The notes beneath the pieces were generated by a model. The model did no database searches and was not told the DNA's origin. It saw nothing but the letters and a program-made list of their open reading frames with translations. From an uncultured Gammaproteobacteria bacterium (lineage in GTDB: Bacteria; Pseudomonadota; Gammaproteobacteria; Arenicellales; UBA868), in assembly GCA_913051905.1 (NCBI GenBank), contig CAJXBY010000109.1:1-8540 (forward strand): a DNA stretch of 8,540 nucleotides, in the 5' to 3' direction. How positions within the stretch are numbered: position 1 is the stretch's first letter; every line of letters starts with the position of its first letter. Position numbers and translations under genes: made by a program. Below are positions 1-6,668 of this stretch, one piece after another.

Positions 1-515
1 ACGATTGACGAATTGGCCCGGCGGAACGCAGGGTCAAACCAGCGCTCGAGGGCGAGATCGGCAACAGTGGAGAGCCCTTGCTCACGAGTCACCGCCAGAC
101 GACTGCGGACGCCTTCAAGTTCTGCTTCGGAACGCCGGTACACCGTGTTCATAAGGACCAACCGTTCAAGCCGATAAGCTGCTTCTTTGGCAAAACCCTG
201 GGCAACCAGTCCGCCCATGGAAAACCCGACCAGCATCAGCTGCCCGATGCCAAGATGGTCCAACAGCTCCTCAAGCTGCCCGACGAAGTCCGCGAGACAC
301 GTGACCTTCGGATCAGGCGGCGTACGACCGTGTCCAATCATGTCGTAAGAAACGACCCGCAAGTGGGGAGCCAGGGCCTCAACCTGCGCATTCCACATGG
401 TGTGATCGAGCCCGACGCCGTGACACAGAACCAGCGTCTCTGGCCCCGTTCCCGTCGACTCGAAAAAGGTTCCTTGTGGTGTGAAGTCCTGGCTTCGGTA
501 AAAGTTGACGGACAA
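1..515 (-). CDS. Alpha/beta hydrolase, 3' end outside window
   Basis: Alpha/beta-fold hydrolase, cut by the left window edge after 171 visible residues. It shows the oxyanion-side His-Gly (residues 32-33, in LCHGVG), a GHG turn (61-63) and the nucleophile elbow GFSMGG with Ser99 as predicted nucleophile. A later stretch ending in ERWFDPAF resembles the cap of 3-oxoadipate enol-lactonase-like hydrolases. The catalytic Asp and His lie outside the window. The start is uncertain: the frame is open only back to a TAA at 566-564 and has no ATG or GTG before Met40. TTG at 515 is chosen because GGGA lies 7 bases upstream and little would precede the fold otherwise; CTG at 521 is possible. It diverges from the RidA gene with about 77 bases between them. 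The neighbours suggest a role like RutD or TgnD, hydrolysing an amide or enamide ring-opening product; that is inference. Confidence 0.85.
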   Translation of the reverse strand, partial: MSVNFYRSQDFTPQGTFFESTGTGPETLVLCHGVGLDHTMWNAQVEALAPHLRVVSYDMIGHGRTPPDPKVTCLADFVGQLEELLDHLGIGQLMLVGFSMGGLVAQGFAKEAAYRLERLVLMNTVYRRSEAELEGVRSRLAVTREQGLSTVADLALERWFDPAFRRANSSI

Positions 516-592
516 ATCCAGATCCCGGGACTGCGTGCAGCGCCAGCTATGATACTTTAGCCCTTACTGTACAACACCCGGAGGACCAGGCC

Positions 593-985
593 ATGGTCCA
601 AACTCCAAAACAGGTCATCGGTGAACCCGTGGTGATCAACGGCCGTCAACTGTCCTTGTCCCGGGCCGTAAGGGCGGGCGATTTTGTTTTCCTGACCGGC
701 CAGATCCCCATGCGCGACGGTAAACCGATGACGAGCGGTAGTATCGAAGACCAGACCCGGGCCTGCTTGGAGTCGATCAGAGAAACACTGGAACTGGCAG
801 ACTGCGGTCTTGAAGACATCGTAAAATCGATGGTCTGGCTCAAGTCCCGGGATGATTTTCCGGGCTTCGACAGCGTTTACGCCGAGTACTTCCCCAAAGA
901 TGCACCCGCGAGATCGGGACTGGTCAGTGATTTTCTGGTCGATATTCGCGTTGAGATAGAGTGCATCGCTTACAAGCCGGCCTGA
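593..985 (+). CDS. RidA family (YjgF/YER057c/UK114) enamine/imine deaminase
   Basis: A 130-residue single-domain protein of normal RidA length. Family members form trimers in the cytosol and hydrolyse reactive enamines or imines to ketones plus ammonia; RutC and 2-aminomuconate deaminase are specialised relatives. Visible family signs are FLTGQIP (33-39), the PARSGL segment with Arg107 at the position of the carboxylate-binding Arg of RidA, and the C-terminal VEIECIAYKP strand with Glu121 and Glu123. The start is well set: GGAGG at 580-584 lies 8 bases before the ATG. The gene ends 23 bases before the aldehyde dehydrogenase, so the two are probably one transcript. A TATGAT element at 548-553 could be its -10 box, but I see no convincing -35. 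The exact substrate is unknown. A dedicated role in ring-fission product processing is inferred from context; general housekeeping of 2-aminoacrylate is the alternative. Confidence 0.93.
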   Translation: MVQTPKQVIGEPVVINGRQLSLSRAVRAGDFVFLTGQIPMRDGKPMTSGSIEDQTRACLESIRETLELADCGLEDIVKSMVWLKSRDDFPGFDSVYAEYFPKDAPARSGLVSDFLVDIRVEIECIAYKPA

Positions 986-1008
986 AATCGGCCCACGAGG
1001 AACCCCAC

Positions 1009-2493
1009 ATGTCTGAACTCAAGCACTACCAGATGTACGTCGATGGCAAATGGGTACCGTCGAGAAGTGGCAAAACCTTTGACAGCATCAATCCGTCGAC
1101 CGGCAACGCGTGGGCAACGGTTCCCGAAGCTGACGAGCAGGATGTGGATCTGGCTGTCAGGGCGGCCCACCGTGCTTACTCTGAGGGACCCTGGTCTGGG
1201 ATGACCGCAACCGAGCGCGGCAAGATGCTGCGCCGACTGGGCGATGTGCTGGCTGAACATTCCGAATCGCTGGGTCACTGCGAAACGGTGGACACCGGCA
1301 AGCTGTTCAAGGAGACCCGCTGGCAGGCCCGCTATATCTCGGACTACTTCTACTACTACGCCGGACTGGCCGATAAGGTCTGCGGTGAGACCCTGCCCAT
1401 CGACAAACCGAACATGTGGGCCATGACCCTGCGTGAGCCGCTCGGCGTCGTCGCTGCCGTAGTACCCTGGAACTCCCAGCTTTTTCTCGTCGCGGTCAAG
1501 ATCGGGCCGGCCCTGGCAGCCGGCAACACAGTCGTGCTCAAGGCGTCAGAGCACGCTTCGGCACCGATGCTGGAATTCGCCAAAGTGTTTGAAGAAGCAG
1601 AATTTCCACCCGGCGTCTTCAACGTGATCTCCGGGCTTGGAGAACCCTGTGGACGTGCCCTGACCAGCCATCCCCTGGTAGACCGGATCAGCTTTACCGG
1701 AGGACCCGAAACGGCCCGTCACGTGGTCCGGAATTCAGCAGAGAATTTCGCCCAGGTGTCGCTGGAACTGGGTGGCAAATCTCCGGTGATTGTTTTCGAG
1801 GATGCCGACCTCGAAAGCGCAACCAACGGCGTTCTGCTCAGTATCTTTAGCGCCAGCGGACAGAGCTGCGTTGCCGGCTCGCGCCTGCTCATCCAGGACA
1901 GCATTCACGATGAACTGCTGGCCCGGGTCGCCGAGAAAGCAAAGAAAATCCGGATCGGTGACCCGCTCGCCGACGACAGCCAGATGGGACCCCTCGCCAC
2001 GCGGGCCCAACTCGAGAACATCCAGAACACGGTGTCCGAAGCGACCGCCAATGGTGCAACGCTGATCCATGGTGGCCGGCAACCCGGGAACCTGACGGAA
2101 GGCTGGTACTACGAACCGACAGTGGTTGCCTGCCCCAGCCAGGAATTCGGCATCGTCAGCCAGGAGCTGTTCGGTCCGGTGGTGAGTGCACTGCGGTTCC
2201 GAGATGAGGCAGAGGCACTGCAGCTGGCCAATGACACCCGATACGGGCTTGCGGCCGGGGTGTTTACCGCTGACGTTGGCCGTGCCTTGCGGGTCAGCAA
2301 AAACATCCGTTCGGGTATCGTCTGGGTCAATACCTACCGAATGGTCTCGCCGCTGGCGCCGTTCGGCGGATACAAAGACAGCGGCTATGGCCGCGAATCG
2401 GGAATGGAAGCCATCTATGACTACACGCGCCCCAAAGCGGTCTGGCTCAACACTTCACCCGATCCTATTGCCGACCCCTTTGTCATGCAGTAG
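1009..2493 (+). CDS. NAD(P)-dependent aldehyde dehydrogenase
   Basis: A full-length 494-residue ALDH-superfamily enzyme that oxidises an aldehyde (or hemiacetal) to the acid. Visible landmarks are PWN with Asn155, Lys178 in VVLKAS, FTGG (229-232), the general base Glu253 in LELGG, the nucleophile Cys287 in SASGQSC, and Glu386 in QELFGP of the cofactor site. The SASGQSCVAGSRLL active loop and the WVNTYR segment (439-444) recall the subgroup annotated as (Z)-2-((N-methylformamido)methylene)-5-hydroxybutyrolactone dehydrogenase (TgnC of trigonelline breakdown); this is recalled resemblance, not a search. I chose ATG 1009 because GAGGAA at 997-1002 is 6 bases upstream. The in-frame GTG at 961 would overlap ridA and add 16 non-conserved residues. 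Alternatives include a 4-trimethylaminobutyraldehyde or betaine aldehyde dehydrogenase, which would suit the carnitine-like genes to the right. The class is certain; the substrate is not. Confidence 0.95.
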   Translation: MSELKHYQMYVDGKWVPSRSGKTFDSINPSTGNAWATVPEADEQDVDLAVRAAHRAYSEGPWSGMTATERGKMLRRLGDVLAEHSESLGHCETVDTGKLFKETRWQARYISDYFYYYAGLADKVCGETLPIDKPNMWAMTLREPLGVVAAVVPWNSQLFLVAVKIGPALAAGNTVVLKASEHASAPMLEFAKVFEEAEFPPGVFNVISGLGEPCGRALTSHPLVDRISFTGGPETARHVVRNSAENFAQVSLELGGKSPVIVFEDADLESATNGVLLSIFSASGQSCVAGSRLLIQDSIHDELLARVAEKAKKIRIGDPLADDSQMGPLATRAQLENIQNTVSEATANGATLIHGGRQPGNLTEGWYYEPTVVACPSQEFGIVSQELFGPVVSALRFRDEAEALQLANDTRYGLAAGVFTADVGRALRVSKNIRSGIVWVNTYRMVSPLAPFGGYKDSGYGRESGMEAIYDYTRPKAVWLNTSPDPIADPFVMQ

Positions 2494-2500
2494 TCCTGGC

Positions 2501-2521
2501 AAACCCGACCGGCCGGGCTTT
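2501..2521 (+). terminator. Weak hairpin after the aldehyde dehydrogenase
   Basis: CCCG (2504-2507) can pair with CGGG (2514-2517) across a 6-base loop, flanked by AAA on one side and TTT on the other, starting 10 bases after the stop codon. The stem is only 4 GC pairs and the T run only 3 bases, so this is at best an attenuating or weak intrinsic terminator. Confidence 0.25.
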
Positions 2522-2580
2522 GAACTGAATGCTGCAGATTCTCTCCCGGTCAACCGAATCAGACTCCCGCTGCGGCAGGG

Positions 2581-2589
2581 TGCTAGACT
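2581..2589 (+). promoter_or_regulatory. Possible extended -10 promoter for the flavin monooxygenase
   Basis: TGCTAGACT fits the extended -10 pattern TGnTAnnnT, 58 bases before the GTG start of the flavin monooxygenase. No good -35 box stands 16-18 bases upstream. The 154-base gap after the aldehyde dehydrogenase makes a separate promoter reasonable, but the evidence is short-motif only. Confidence 0.22.
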
Positions 2590-2647
2590 TTCGTGCCCGA
2601 CCACTCTCTGATGCACTTACTTCGAACCATCTAGAAAGGCCCAATTC

Positions 2648-3724
2648 GTGAAATTCCAGCTGGTCATCAATATGGAACGCATGTCGAGGGAAGTGGACAT
2701 GGCTGAAGTTGCCCGTCATACGCTGGAAATGGTTCAAATGGCGGATGCCGGCGGTTTTGAGAGCGTCTGGGCCGCAGAACATCATGGCCTGGAGATGACT
2801 ATCGCCCCCAACCCGTTTCAGATTCTGACCTGGTGGGCGGCACACACTTCCCGGGTCCGTCTCGGTACGGCCGTGGTGGTCGCGCCCTACTGGCACCCGC
2901 TGGATGTCGCCGGTGAAGCGGCGCTGCTCGATCTATACAGTGGCGGACGCCTGGAATTCGGCATCGGTTCGGGCGCCTACCAGCGAGAATTCGACCGTAT
3001 GCACCCGGGACTCAAGCAGTCCGAGGGTTACCGATACATACAGGAGATGTTGCCGGTGCTGAAGGCACTGTGGGCCGGCGACTACGCCCACGAGGGTGAA
3101 TTCTGGTCGTTTCCGACAGCCACTTCGGTACCCAAACCTGTACAGAAGCCACACCCACCGCTGTGGGTGGCGGCCCGGGCACCTGTAACCTACGACTTCG
3201 CCGTGAAGAACCACTGCAACATCATGTCGTGGGCCCTGACCCGTCCGTTCTCTGAAGTCGAAACCTACAAGGAACGTTTCGAGACCGCGCTCCGAGAGAA
3301 CCCCGGCAGCACTCGCCCGAAATTCACGACCATGCGCTATACAGCAGTCGTTGAACAAGAACAGCAGATCGACGAGGCCGTCACTGCCGTGCATCGCCAG
3401 CTCGGTCAGTTCGAGAACCTGTTCAAGAACTTAGGGGATGTCACCGAAGGCTTCCCAGACCAGATCGATCTCGACAACCTCGCGAGCCGCAAGGAATTTA
3501 ATCGCGAAGAGTTGCTACGCAACCTCATGTTCGGTACACCCGAACAGGTCATTCCGAAACTCAAACAGTACGAGGCGCTGGGCGTTGACCAGTTCACTTA
3601 CTGTGCAAGTTTCGGACTGAGCATTCCCGCGCAGAAAAAATCGCTGGCGCTGTTCATCAATGAAGTGATGCCCGAATTCGGGCAGATATCCTCCAGCGCT
3701 CTGGACCAGCAGGCGGCTAACTGA
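2648..3724 (+). CDS. LLM-class flavin-dependent monooxygenase (bacterial luciferase-like)
   Basis: A 358-residue cytosolic TIM-barrel oxidoreductase of the bacterial-luciferase superfamily, which uses reduced FMN from a partner reductase and O2. Visible family signs are WAAEHHG (41-47), GTAVVVAPYWHP (73-84), the flavin-site GRLEFGIGSGAYQREF (100-115), PLWVAARAP (171-179) and a C-terminal FGTPEQVIPKL segment, all in the expected order and length. Translation starts at GTG 2648, with AGAAAGG 8 bases upstream; no ATG lies near. RutA (uracil ring opening) and TgnB (trigonelline ring opening) are functional members of this superfamily, and the RidA, aldehyde dehydrogenase and hydrolase genes nearby suggest a comparable heterocycle-opening or C-N oxidising role. 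No flavin reductase gene is in the window, so the reductase must come from elsewhere. A general LLM oxidoreductase of unrelated substrate cannot be excluded. Confidence 0.92.
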   Translation: MKFQLVINMERMSREVDMAEVARHTLEMVQMADAGGFESVWAAEHHGLEMTIAPNPFQILTWWAAHTSRVRLGTAVVVAPYWHPLDVAGEAALLDLYSGGRLEFGIGSGAYQREFDRMHPGLKQSEGYRYIQEMLPVLKALWAGDYAHEGEFWSFPTATSVPKPVQKPHPPLWVAARAPVTYDFAVKNHCNIMSWALTRPFSEVETYKERFETALRENPGSTRPKFTTMRYTAVVEQEQQIDEAVTAVHRQLGQFENLFKNLGDVTEGFPDQIDLDNLASRKEFNREELLRNLMFGTPEQVIPKLKQYEALGVDQFTYCASFGLSIPAQKKSLALFINEVMPEFGQISSSALDQQAAN

Positions 3725-3725
3725 A

Positions 3726-3746
3726 CCGGCCTAGACACGTGGCCGG
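3726..3746. terminator. GC hairpin between convergent genes
   Basis: CCGGCC (3726-3731) and GGCCGG (3741-3746) form a perfect 6-bp GC stem with a 9-base loop. It fills most of the 29-base gap between two converging stop codons, the place where a bidirectional terminator is expected. There is no T tract on either strand, so it is not a classic intrinsic terminator. Confidence 0.42.
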
Positions 3747-3753
3747 GCCAAGG

Positions 3754-4638
3754 TCACTTGATACCGAGCTTGGCACGGGTTTCGTCCGCACTGCACGGCC
3801 GCCCACCGAGTTCACGCACGATGCGGATCGCTTTTTCGACCAGCTCTCCATTGCTGGCAAAGACCCCTTTTTCCAGATAAAGGTTGTCCTCTAGTCCGAC
3901 CCGAACGTTGCCACCCAGCAACATGGCCTGCGCCACCATGGGCATTTGCGCCCGGCTGATACCGAAACCCGACCAGAACACGTCGGGCGGCAGCTGTCCG
4001 ACCATTGCGTTCATGGTTGCCGGATCGGCACCGGCACCCCAGGGAATACCCAGACATACCTGGTACATGGCCGGCGCATCGATCAGCCCCTCGCTCAGCA
4101 TCTGATTGGCAAAACGGAGGTGCCCCAGGTCGAATACCTCCATCTCCGGTTTGACACCGAGCTCCTGATAGCGTGCTGCCATGGTGCGTAGCATGTTCGG
4201 GGTCTGTACATAAATGTAGTTACTGTCACTGAAATTGATTGTCCCGCAGTCCAGCGTCGCGATATCCGGGCGTAGCTGCTCGACATGCCTGATACGGGTT
4301 TCAGCGTTAACCATGTCAGAGCCCGGCCCGGCAACGGTGGGATCGTCGTCATCGACAACCAGATCGCCCCCCATGCCGGCAGTCAGATTGATCAGCACGT
4401 CGCGGCCGCTGTTCCGGACTCTCTCGACCGTGTCCTTGAACAGCTCCACATCCCGGCTGCCGACCCCGGTTTCAGGATCACGAACGTGAATGTGTACGAT
4501 TGCAGCACCGGCATCGGCCGCTTCGATCGCCGCGTTAGCAATCTGTTCGGGTGTCACCGGCACATCGGGGTGCTTTCCCACTGTGTCCCCCGCACCCGTC
4601 ACCGCACAGGTGACGACTACTTCTGTATTCATCTGCAT
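3754..4638 (-). CDS. Beta-keto acid cleavage enzyme (BKACE, DUF849)
   Basis: A 294-residue zinc enzyme of the family whose first member was 3-keto-5-aminohexanoate cleavage enzyme. Members condense a beta-keto acid with acetyl-CoA and release acetoacetate plus a new acyl-CoA; one subgroup cleaves 3-dehydrocarnitine to betainyl-CoA. Landmarks are VTCAVTGAG (8-16), the metal ligands His49 and His51 in HIHVRDP, Glu167 in EMEVFD, and VRVGLEDN with Arg246, Glu250 and Asp251. The central TLDCGTINF (128-136) differs from what I recall of the known dehydrocarnitine enzymes, so the substrate may not be dehydrocarnitine. Start ATG 4638 is preferred over ATG 4632 because GGGAG (4649-4645) lies 6 bases before it. 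It is the last gene of the minus operon, 65 bases after the carnitine-dehydrogenase-like gene, which would supply its beta-keto acid. Family certain; substrate inferred. Confidence 0.94.
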   Translation of the reverse strand: MQMNTEVVVTCAVTGAGDTVGKHPDVPVTPEQIANAAIEAADAGAAIVHIHVRDPETGVGSRDVELFKDTVERVRNSGRDVLINLTAGMGGDLVVDDDDPTVAGPGSDMVNAETRIRHVEQLRPDIATLDCGTINFSDSNYIYVQTPNMLRTMAARYQELGVKPEMEVFDLGHLRFANQMLSEGLIDAPAMYQVCLGIPWGAGADPATMNAMVGQLPPDVFWSGFGISRAQMPMVAQAMLLGGNVRVGLEDNLYLEKGVFASNGELVEKAIRIVRELGGRPCSADETRAKLGIK

Positions 4639-4703
4639 GTTGATCTCCCTGTCATTGCTCGTTCATCGGACCAATTCGAACTCCTGAACTTCACTATCAT
4701 TGG

Positions 4704-5675
4704 TCAACTCATCTCGGGCCAGCCGTCTTCCCCGGGCGGATACCAATATTGCTCCAGCACTTTCTGGATCTCGGCCAAGCACCGGTCGCGCCGCCGCTCC
4801 AGTTCCTGAAAATCCCGATCACCGGATTCGGTCTCGCAGCCGTTGACAATCCTGGTCTTCAGCTCTTCGGTCAGCTCGGGTGCCTTCATATGTGACCACG
4901 GCAGCTCCAGTGCCGGACCAAACTGTTCAATGGTGTGACGCATTCCGCCTGGGCCACCCCCCAGATGCCAGGCCATGAACGTACCCATGAACGCCCAGCG
5001 CAGGCCCGGCCCCCCGGTAACCGCTGCATCAATCTCAGGCACGGTGGCGACCCCGTCGTTGATCAGGTGCAACGCTTCGCGGTAGAGGGATTCTTGCAGT
5101 CGGTCGGCGATATACGCTTCGATCTCTTTCCGGACATGCAGGGGCCGCATACCGATCCGGCGATAGAACCTGCCGGCGGTTCGTATCACCTCCGGACTGG
5201 TCTGTTCGCCACCGACGAGTTCCACCAGCGGCAACAGGTACACCGGGGCAAAGGGGTGCCCGATCAGAAGACGCTCCGGTCGCCGGCAGCGTGACTGAAG
5301 ACGGCTGGGCAGAAGCCCCGAGGAACTCGAGGCGACGACCGCGTCATCAGCTGCGTACCGTCCTATCTCCTCGTGAACCGAGATTTTGAGGTCCTCCCGC
5401 TCAGGCACGTTTTCCTGAACGAACTGTGCTCCGTTCACGGCCTCCTTAATATCCGCTGCAAATTCCAGTTTGTTCCGGTCCGCCTGCCCGTCGAGTCCGG
5501 CCTGCTCCAGGACCGGCCAGGCACTGTCGATGGTTTTTCTGACGAATGCCTGCGCGCCCGGAGCGGGGTCCGTCACGACCACCGACAGTCCGTGGGCAAG
5601 ACAGCGGATGGCCCAGCCGCTGCCAATCACACCCCCACCGATCAGCGCAATGCGTTGAATCCCTTCACTGTTCAT
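4704..5675 (-). CDS. lcdH: L-carnitine 3-dehydrogenase-like 3-hydroxyacyl dehydrogenase
   Basis: A 323-residue NAD-dependent dehydrogenase that would oxidise a free beta-hydroxy acid, L-carnitine in characterised relatives, to the 3-keto acid. The Rossmann motif LIGGGVIGSGW (Gly13, Gly15, Gly18) ends with Asp36, favouring NAD. SSSSGLLPS (117-124), catalytic His140, Glu152, MRPLHVRKE (176-184), and GLRWAFMGTF (224-233) through FGPALELPW closely follow carnitine dehydrogenase as I recall it, and the length suits an unfused form without the thioesterase domain some homologues carry. Oddity: the usual HPFNP is HPFAP, so Asn is Ala at residue 143. The start is ATG 5675, with AGGAG and GAGG upstream and a 13-base gap to the hydratase stop. 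ATG 5738 would add 21 residues inside the hydratase gene and is rejected. Placement just before BKACE supports the carnitine-type reaction. A different beta-hydroxy acid is possible. Confidence 0.88.
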   Translation of the reverse strand: MNSEGIQRIALIGGGVIGSGWAIRCLAHGLSVVVTDPAPGAQAFVRKTIDSAWPVLEQAGLDGQADRNKLEFAADIKEAVNGAQFVQENVPEREDLKISVHEEIGRYAADDAVVASSSSGLLPSRLQSRCRRPERLLIGHPFAPVYLLPLVELVGGEQTSPEVIRTAGRFYRRIGMRPLHVRKEIEAYIADRLQESLYREALHLINDGVATVPEIDAAVTGGPGLRWAFMGTFMAWHLGGGPGGMRHTIEQFGPALELPWSHMKAPELTEELKTRIVNGCETESGDRDFQELERRRDRCLAEIQKVLEQYWYPPGEDGWPEMS

Positions 5676-5688
5676 CGTTCCTCGACTC

Positions 5689-6501
5689 CTATTCTCCTCT
5701 AAAGACTGGATCGCGCTTCTCGACAAAAGCACGCACACCTTCCTTGGCGTCTTCCGATCTCAACATCTTTCTATAAATCGGCAGATCTCCCGTCCGCATC
5801 GTGTGGAAGGCCTGTTCGATGGTATCGCCCTCGATGGAACGCAGCACTTCCTTGACCGTCTGAACCGCCAGCGGTGCTGAGGCGGCGATCCGGTCAGCCC
5901 AGTCCCGTGCACTGGTCATCAGGTCGGCTGACGGCACAACCAGATTGACCAACCCGTATCGAGCGGCTTCAGCGGCCGGCATACGCCGGCCGAGCAGCAA
6001 CATTTCCATTGCGATGTTGTAGGGCAGGCGGCGCGGAAGGCGTTGGATGGCCCCGGCGTCCGGCACGATGCCCAGAGGCATCTCGGGCAGGGCAAACTCG
6101 ACGTGGTCGGCCGCAATGATCAGGTCACATGCCATCGCCAGTTCAAATCCGCCGCCGATTGTGAGTCCGTTCAGGGCCACGATCACCGGCTTGTTGAGAT
6201 CCCACATTTCCGTCAGACCCGCAAACCCGCCCGGCAGATCGACATCGGCCTCCCACCAGTTGTCCAGCTGTTGTTCTCCGCTGTCCACGGCTTTCAAGTC
6301 CCAGCCAGCCGAAAATACCCGGTCGCCAGTCGCGGTCAGCAGGCCGACCCGGAGCTCTGGATCGTCCCGGAGGGTCACTACTGCTTCGTTCAGCATACGG
6401 CTGAGTTCAAAATCTATCGCGTTGACCTTGGGCCGGTTCAGGATGATCTCCAGGACCGCTCCACGGCGTTCTATCTTGAGTTCTTCGTTCCGTTCAGGCA
6501 T
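5689..6501 (-). CDS. caiD: Enoyl-CoA hydratase, CaiD-like (carnitinyl-CoA dehydratase type)
   Basis: A 270-residue crotonase-fold enzyme. CaiD interconverts crotonobetainyl-CoA and L-carnitinyl-CoA. The resemblance to CaiD as I recall it is strong along the length: FSAGWDLKA (63-71), GGFAGLTE (91-98), LNKPVIVALNG (102-112), GGGFELAMACD (116-126), FALPEMPLGIVPDAG (136-150), GRRM (171-174) and SEDAKEG with EKRDPVFRG at the end. Both crotonase catalytic glutamates are present (Glu120 and Glu140), and the oxyanion-hole segments around Ala65 and Gly117 look intact, so a functional hydratase is expected. ATG 6501 has GAGG 6 bases upstream. It is the first gene of a three-gene minus operon and diverges from the acyl-CoA dehydrogenase. 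The class is certain. The carnitine assignment rests on recalled similarity plus the carnitine-dehydrogenase-like gene next to it; a general short-chain hydratase is the alternative. Confidence 0.9.
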   Translation of the reverse strand: MPERNEELKIERRGAVLEIILNRPKVNAIDFELSRMLNEAVVTLRDDPELRVGLLTATGDRVFSAGWDLKAVDSGEQQLDNWWEADVDLPGGFAGLTEMWDLNKPVIVALNGLTIGGGFELAMACDLIIAADHVEFALPEMPLGIVPDAGAIQRLPRRLPYNIAMEMLLLGRRMPAAEAARYGLVNLVVPSADLMTSARDWADRIAASAPLAVQTVKEVLRSIEGDTIEQAFHTMRTGDLPIYRKMLRSEDAKEGVRAFVEKRDPVFRGE

Positions 6502-6587
6502 CTGTCACCTCACTAGACTCTGCGATGTACCGGCAGGGTCTGGGTTTCCGGACCGGCCGGCGACCTCTCGCGTGGACTCACACTTTT

Positions 6588-6618
6588 CCTGCCGGGCAGG
6601 TGATTCTAGGTCATCACC
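6588..6618. promoter_or_regulatory. Two overlapping dyads, candidate operator in divergent promoter region
   Basis: CCTGCC-G-GGCAGG (6588-6600) is a perfect 13-base interrupted palindrome. It runs directly into GGTGAT-N8-ATCACC (6599-6618), a second perfect 6-bp dyad. They lie between the divergent hydratase and acyl-CoA dehydrogenase genes. On the minus strand TAGAAT (6608-6603), one base from the -10 consensus, falls inside the second dyad, though its -35 is poor. A regulator binding here could control both operons. The regulator is not in the window, and short GC dyads can arise by chance. Confidence 0.4.
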
Positions 6619-6639
6619 GCAAAACCGTCTCTGTGCTTA

Positions 6640-6668
6640 TGGAAATCCGAGTTGTCCCACAATATGAT
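6640..6668 (+). promoter_or_regulatory. Candidate sigma-70 promoter for the acyl-CoA dehydrogenase operon
   Basis: A -35-like TGGAAA (6640-6645, 4 of 6 consensus bases) and a -10-like TATGAT (6663-6668, 5 of 6) are separated by 17 bases. Transcription would start near 6675, giving a leader of about 80 bases. The -10 box abuts GATGACC (6666-6672), the inverse of GGTCATC at 6609-6615 in the candidate operator. The rest of the 253-base intergenic region shows no gene. Confidence 0.38.

Noticed and set aside
78..560. 160-codon plus-strand open frame at the left end
   Set aside because: It lies antisense to an alpha/beta hydrolase with clear HG, GHG and GFSMGG motifs; its own translation shows no recognisable domain.
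548..574. Promoter pair in the gap between the hydrolase and RidA genes (TATGAT at 548-553, minus-strand TTGTAC at 574-569)
   Set aside because: Neither box has a partner at acceptable spacing, so no promoter is called, although the gap must hold at least one.
961..1008. GTG start 16 codons upstream of the aldehyde dehydrogenase ATG
   Set aside because: It overlaps the end of the RidA gene, and ATG 1009 has a good GAGGAA site at the right distance with a normal family N-terminus.
593..3724. A canonical rut (uracil) operon
   Set aside because: There is no RutB amidohydrolase, RutE, RutF or RutG, an aldehyde dehydrogenase is inserted, and the gene order differs.
4285..4809. 174-codon plus-strand open frame
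   Set aside because: It is antisense to BKACE and to the end of the carnitine-dehydrogenase-like gene, both with intact family motifs; its translation has no domain.
5676..5738. Longer start for the carnitine-dehydrogenase-like gene
   Set aside because: The extra 21 residues overlap the hydratase gene and precede the normal short lead into the Rossmann motif; ATG 5675 has proper ribosome sites.
6549..6560. CCGG-rich inverted repeat in the divergent region
   Set aside because: Low-complexity GC sequence readily makes such short repeats; it is less regular than the dyads at 6588-6618 and not placed near a promoter element.
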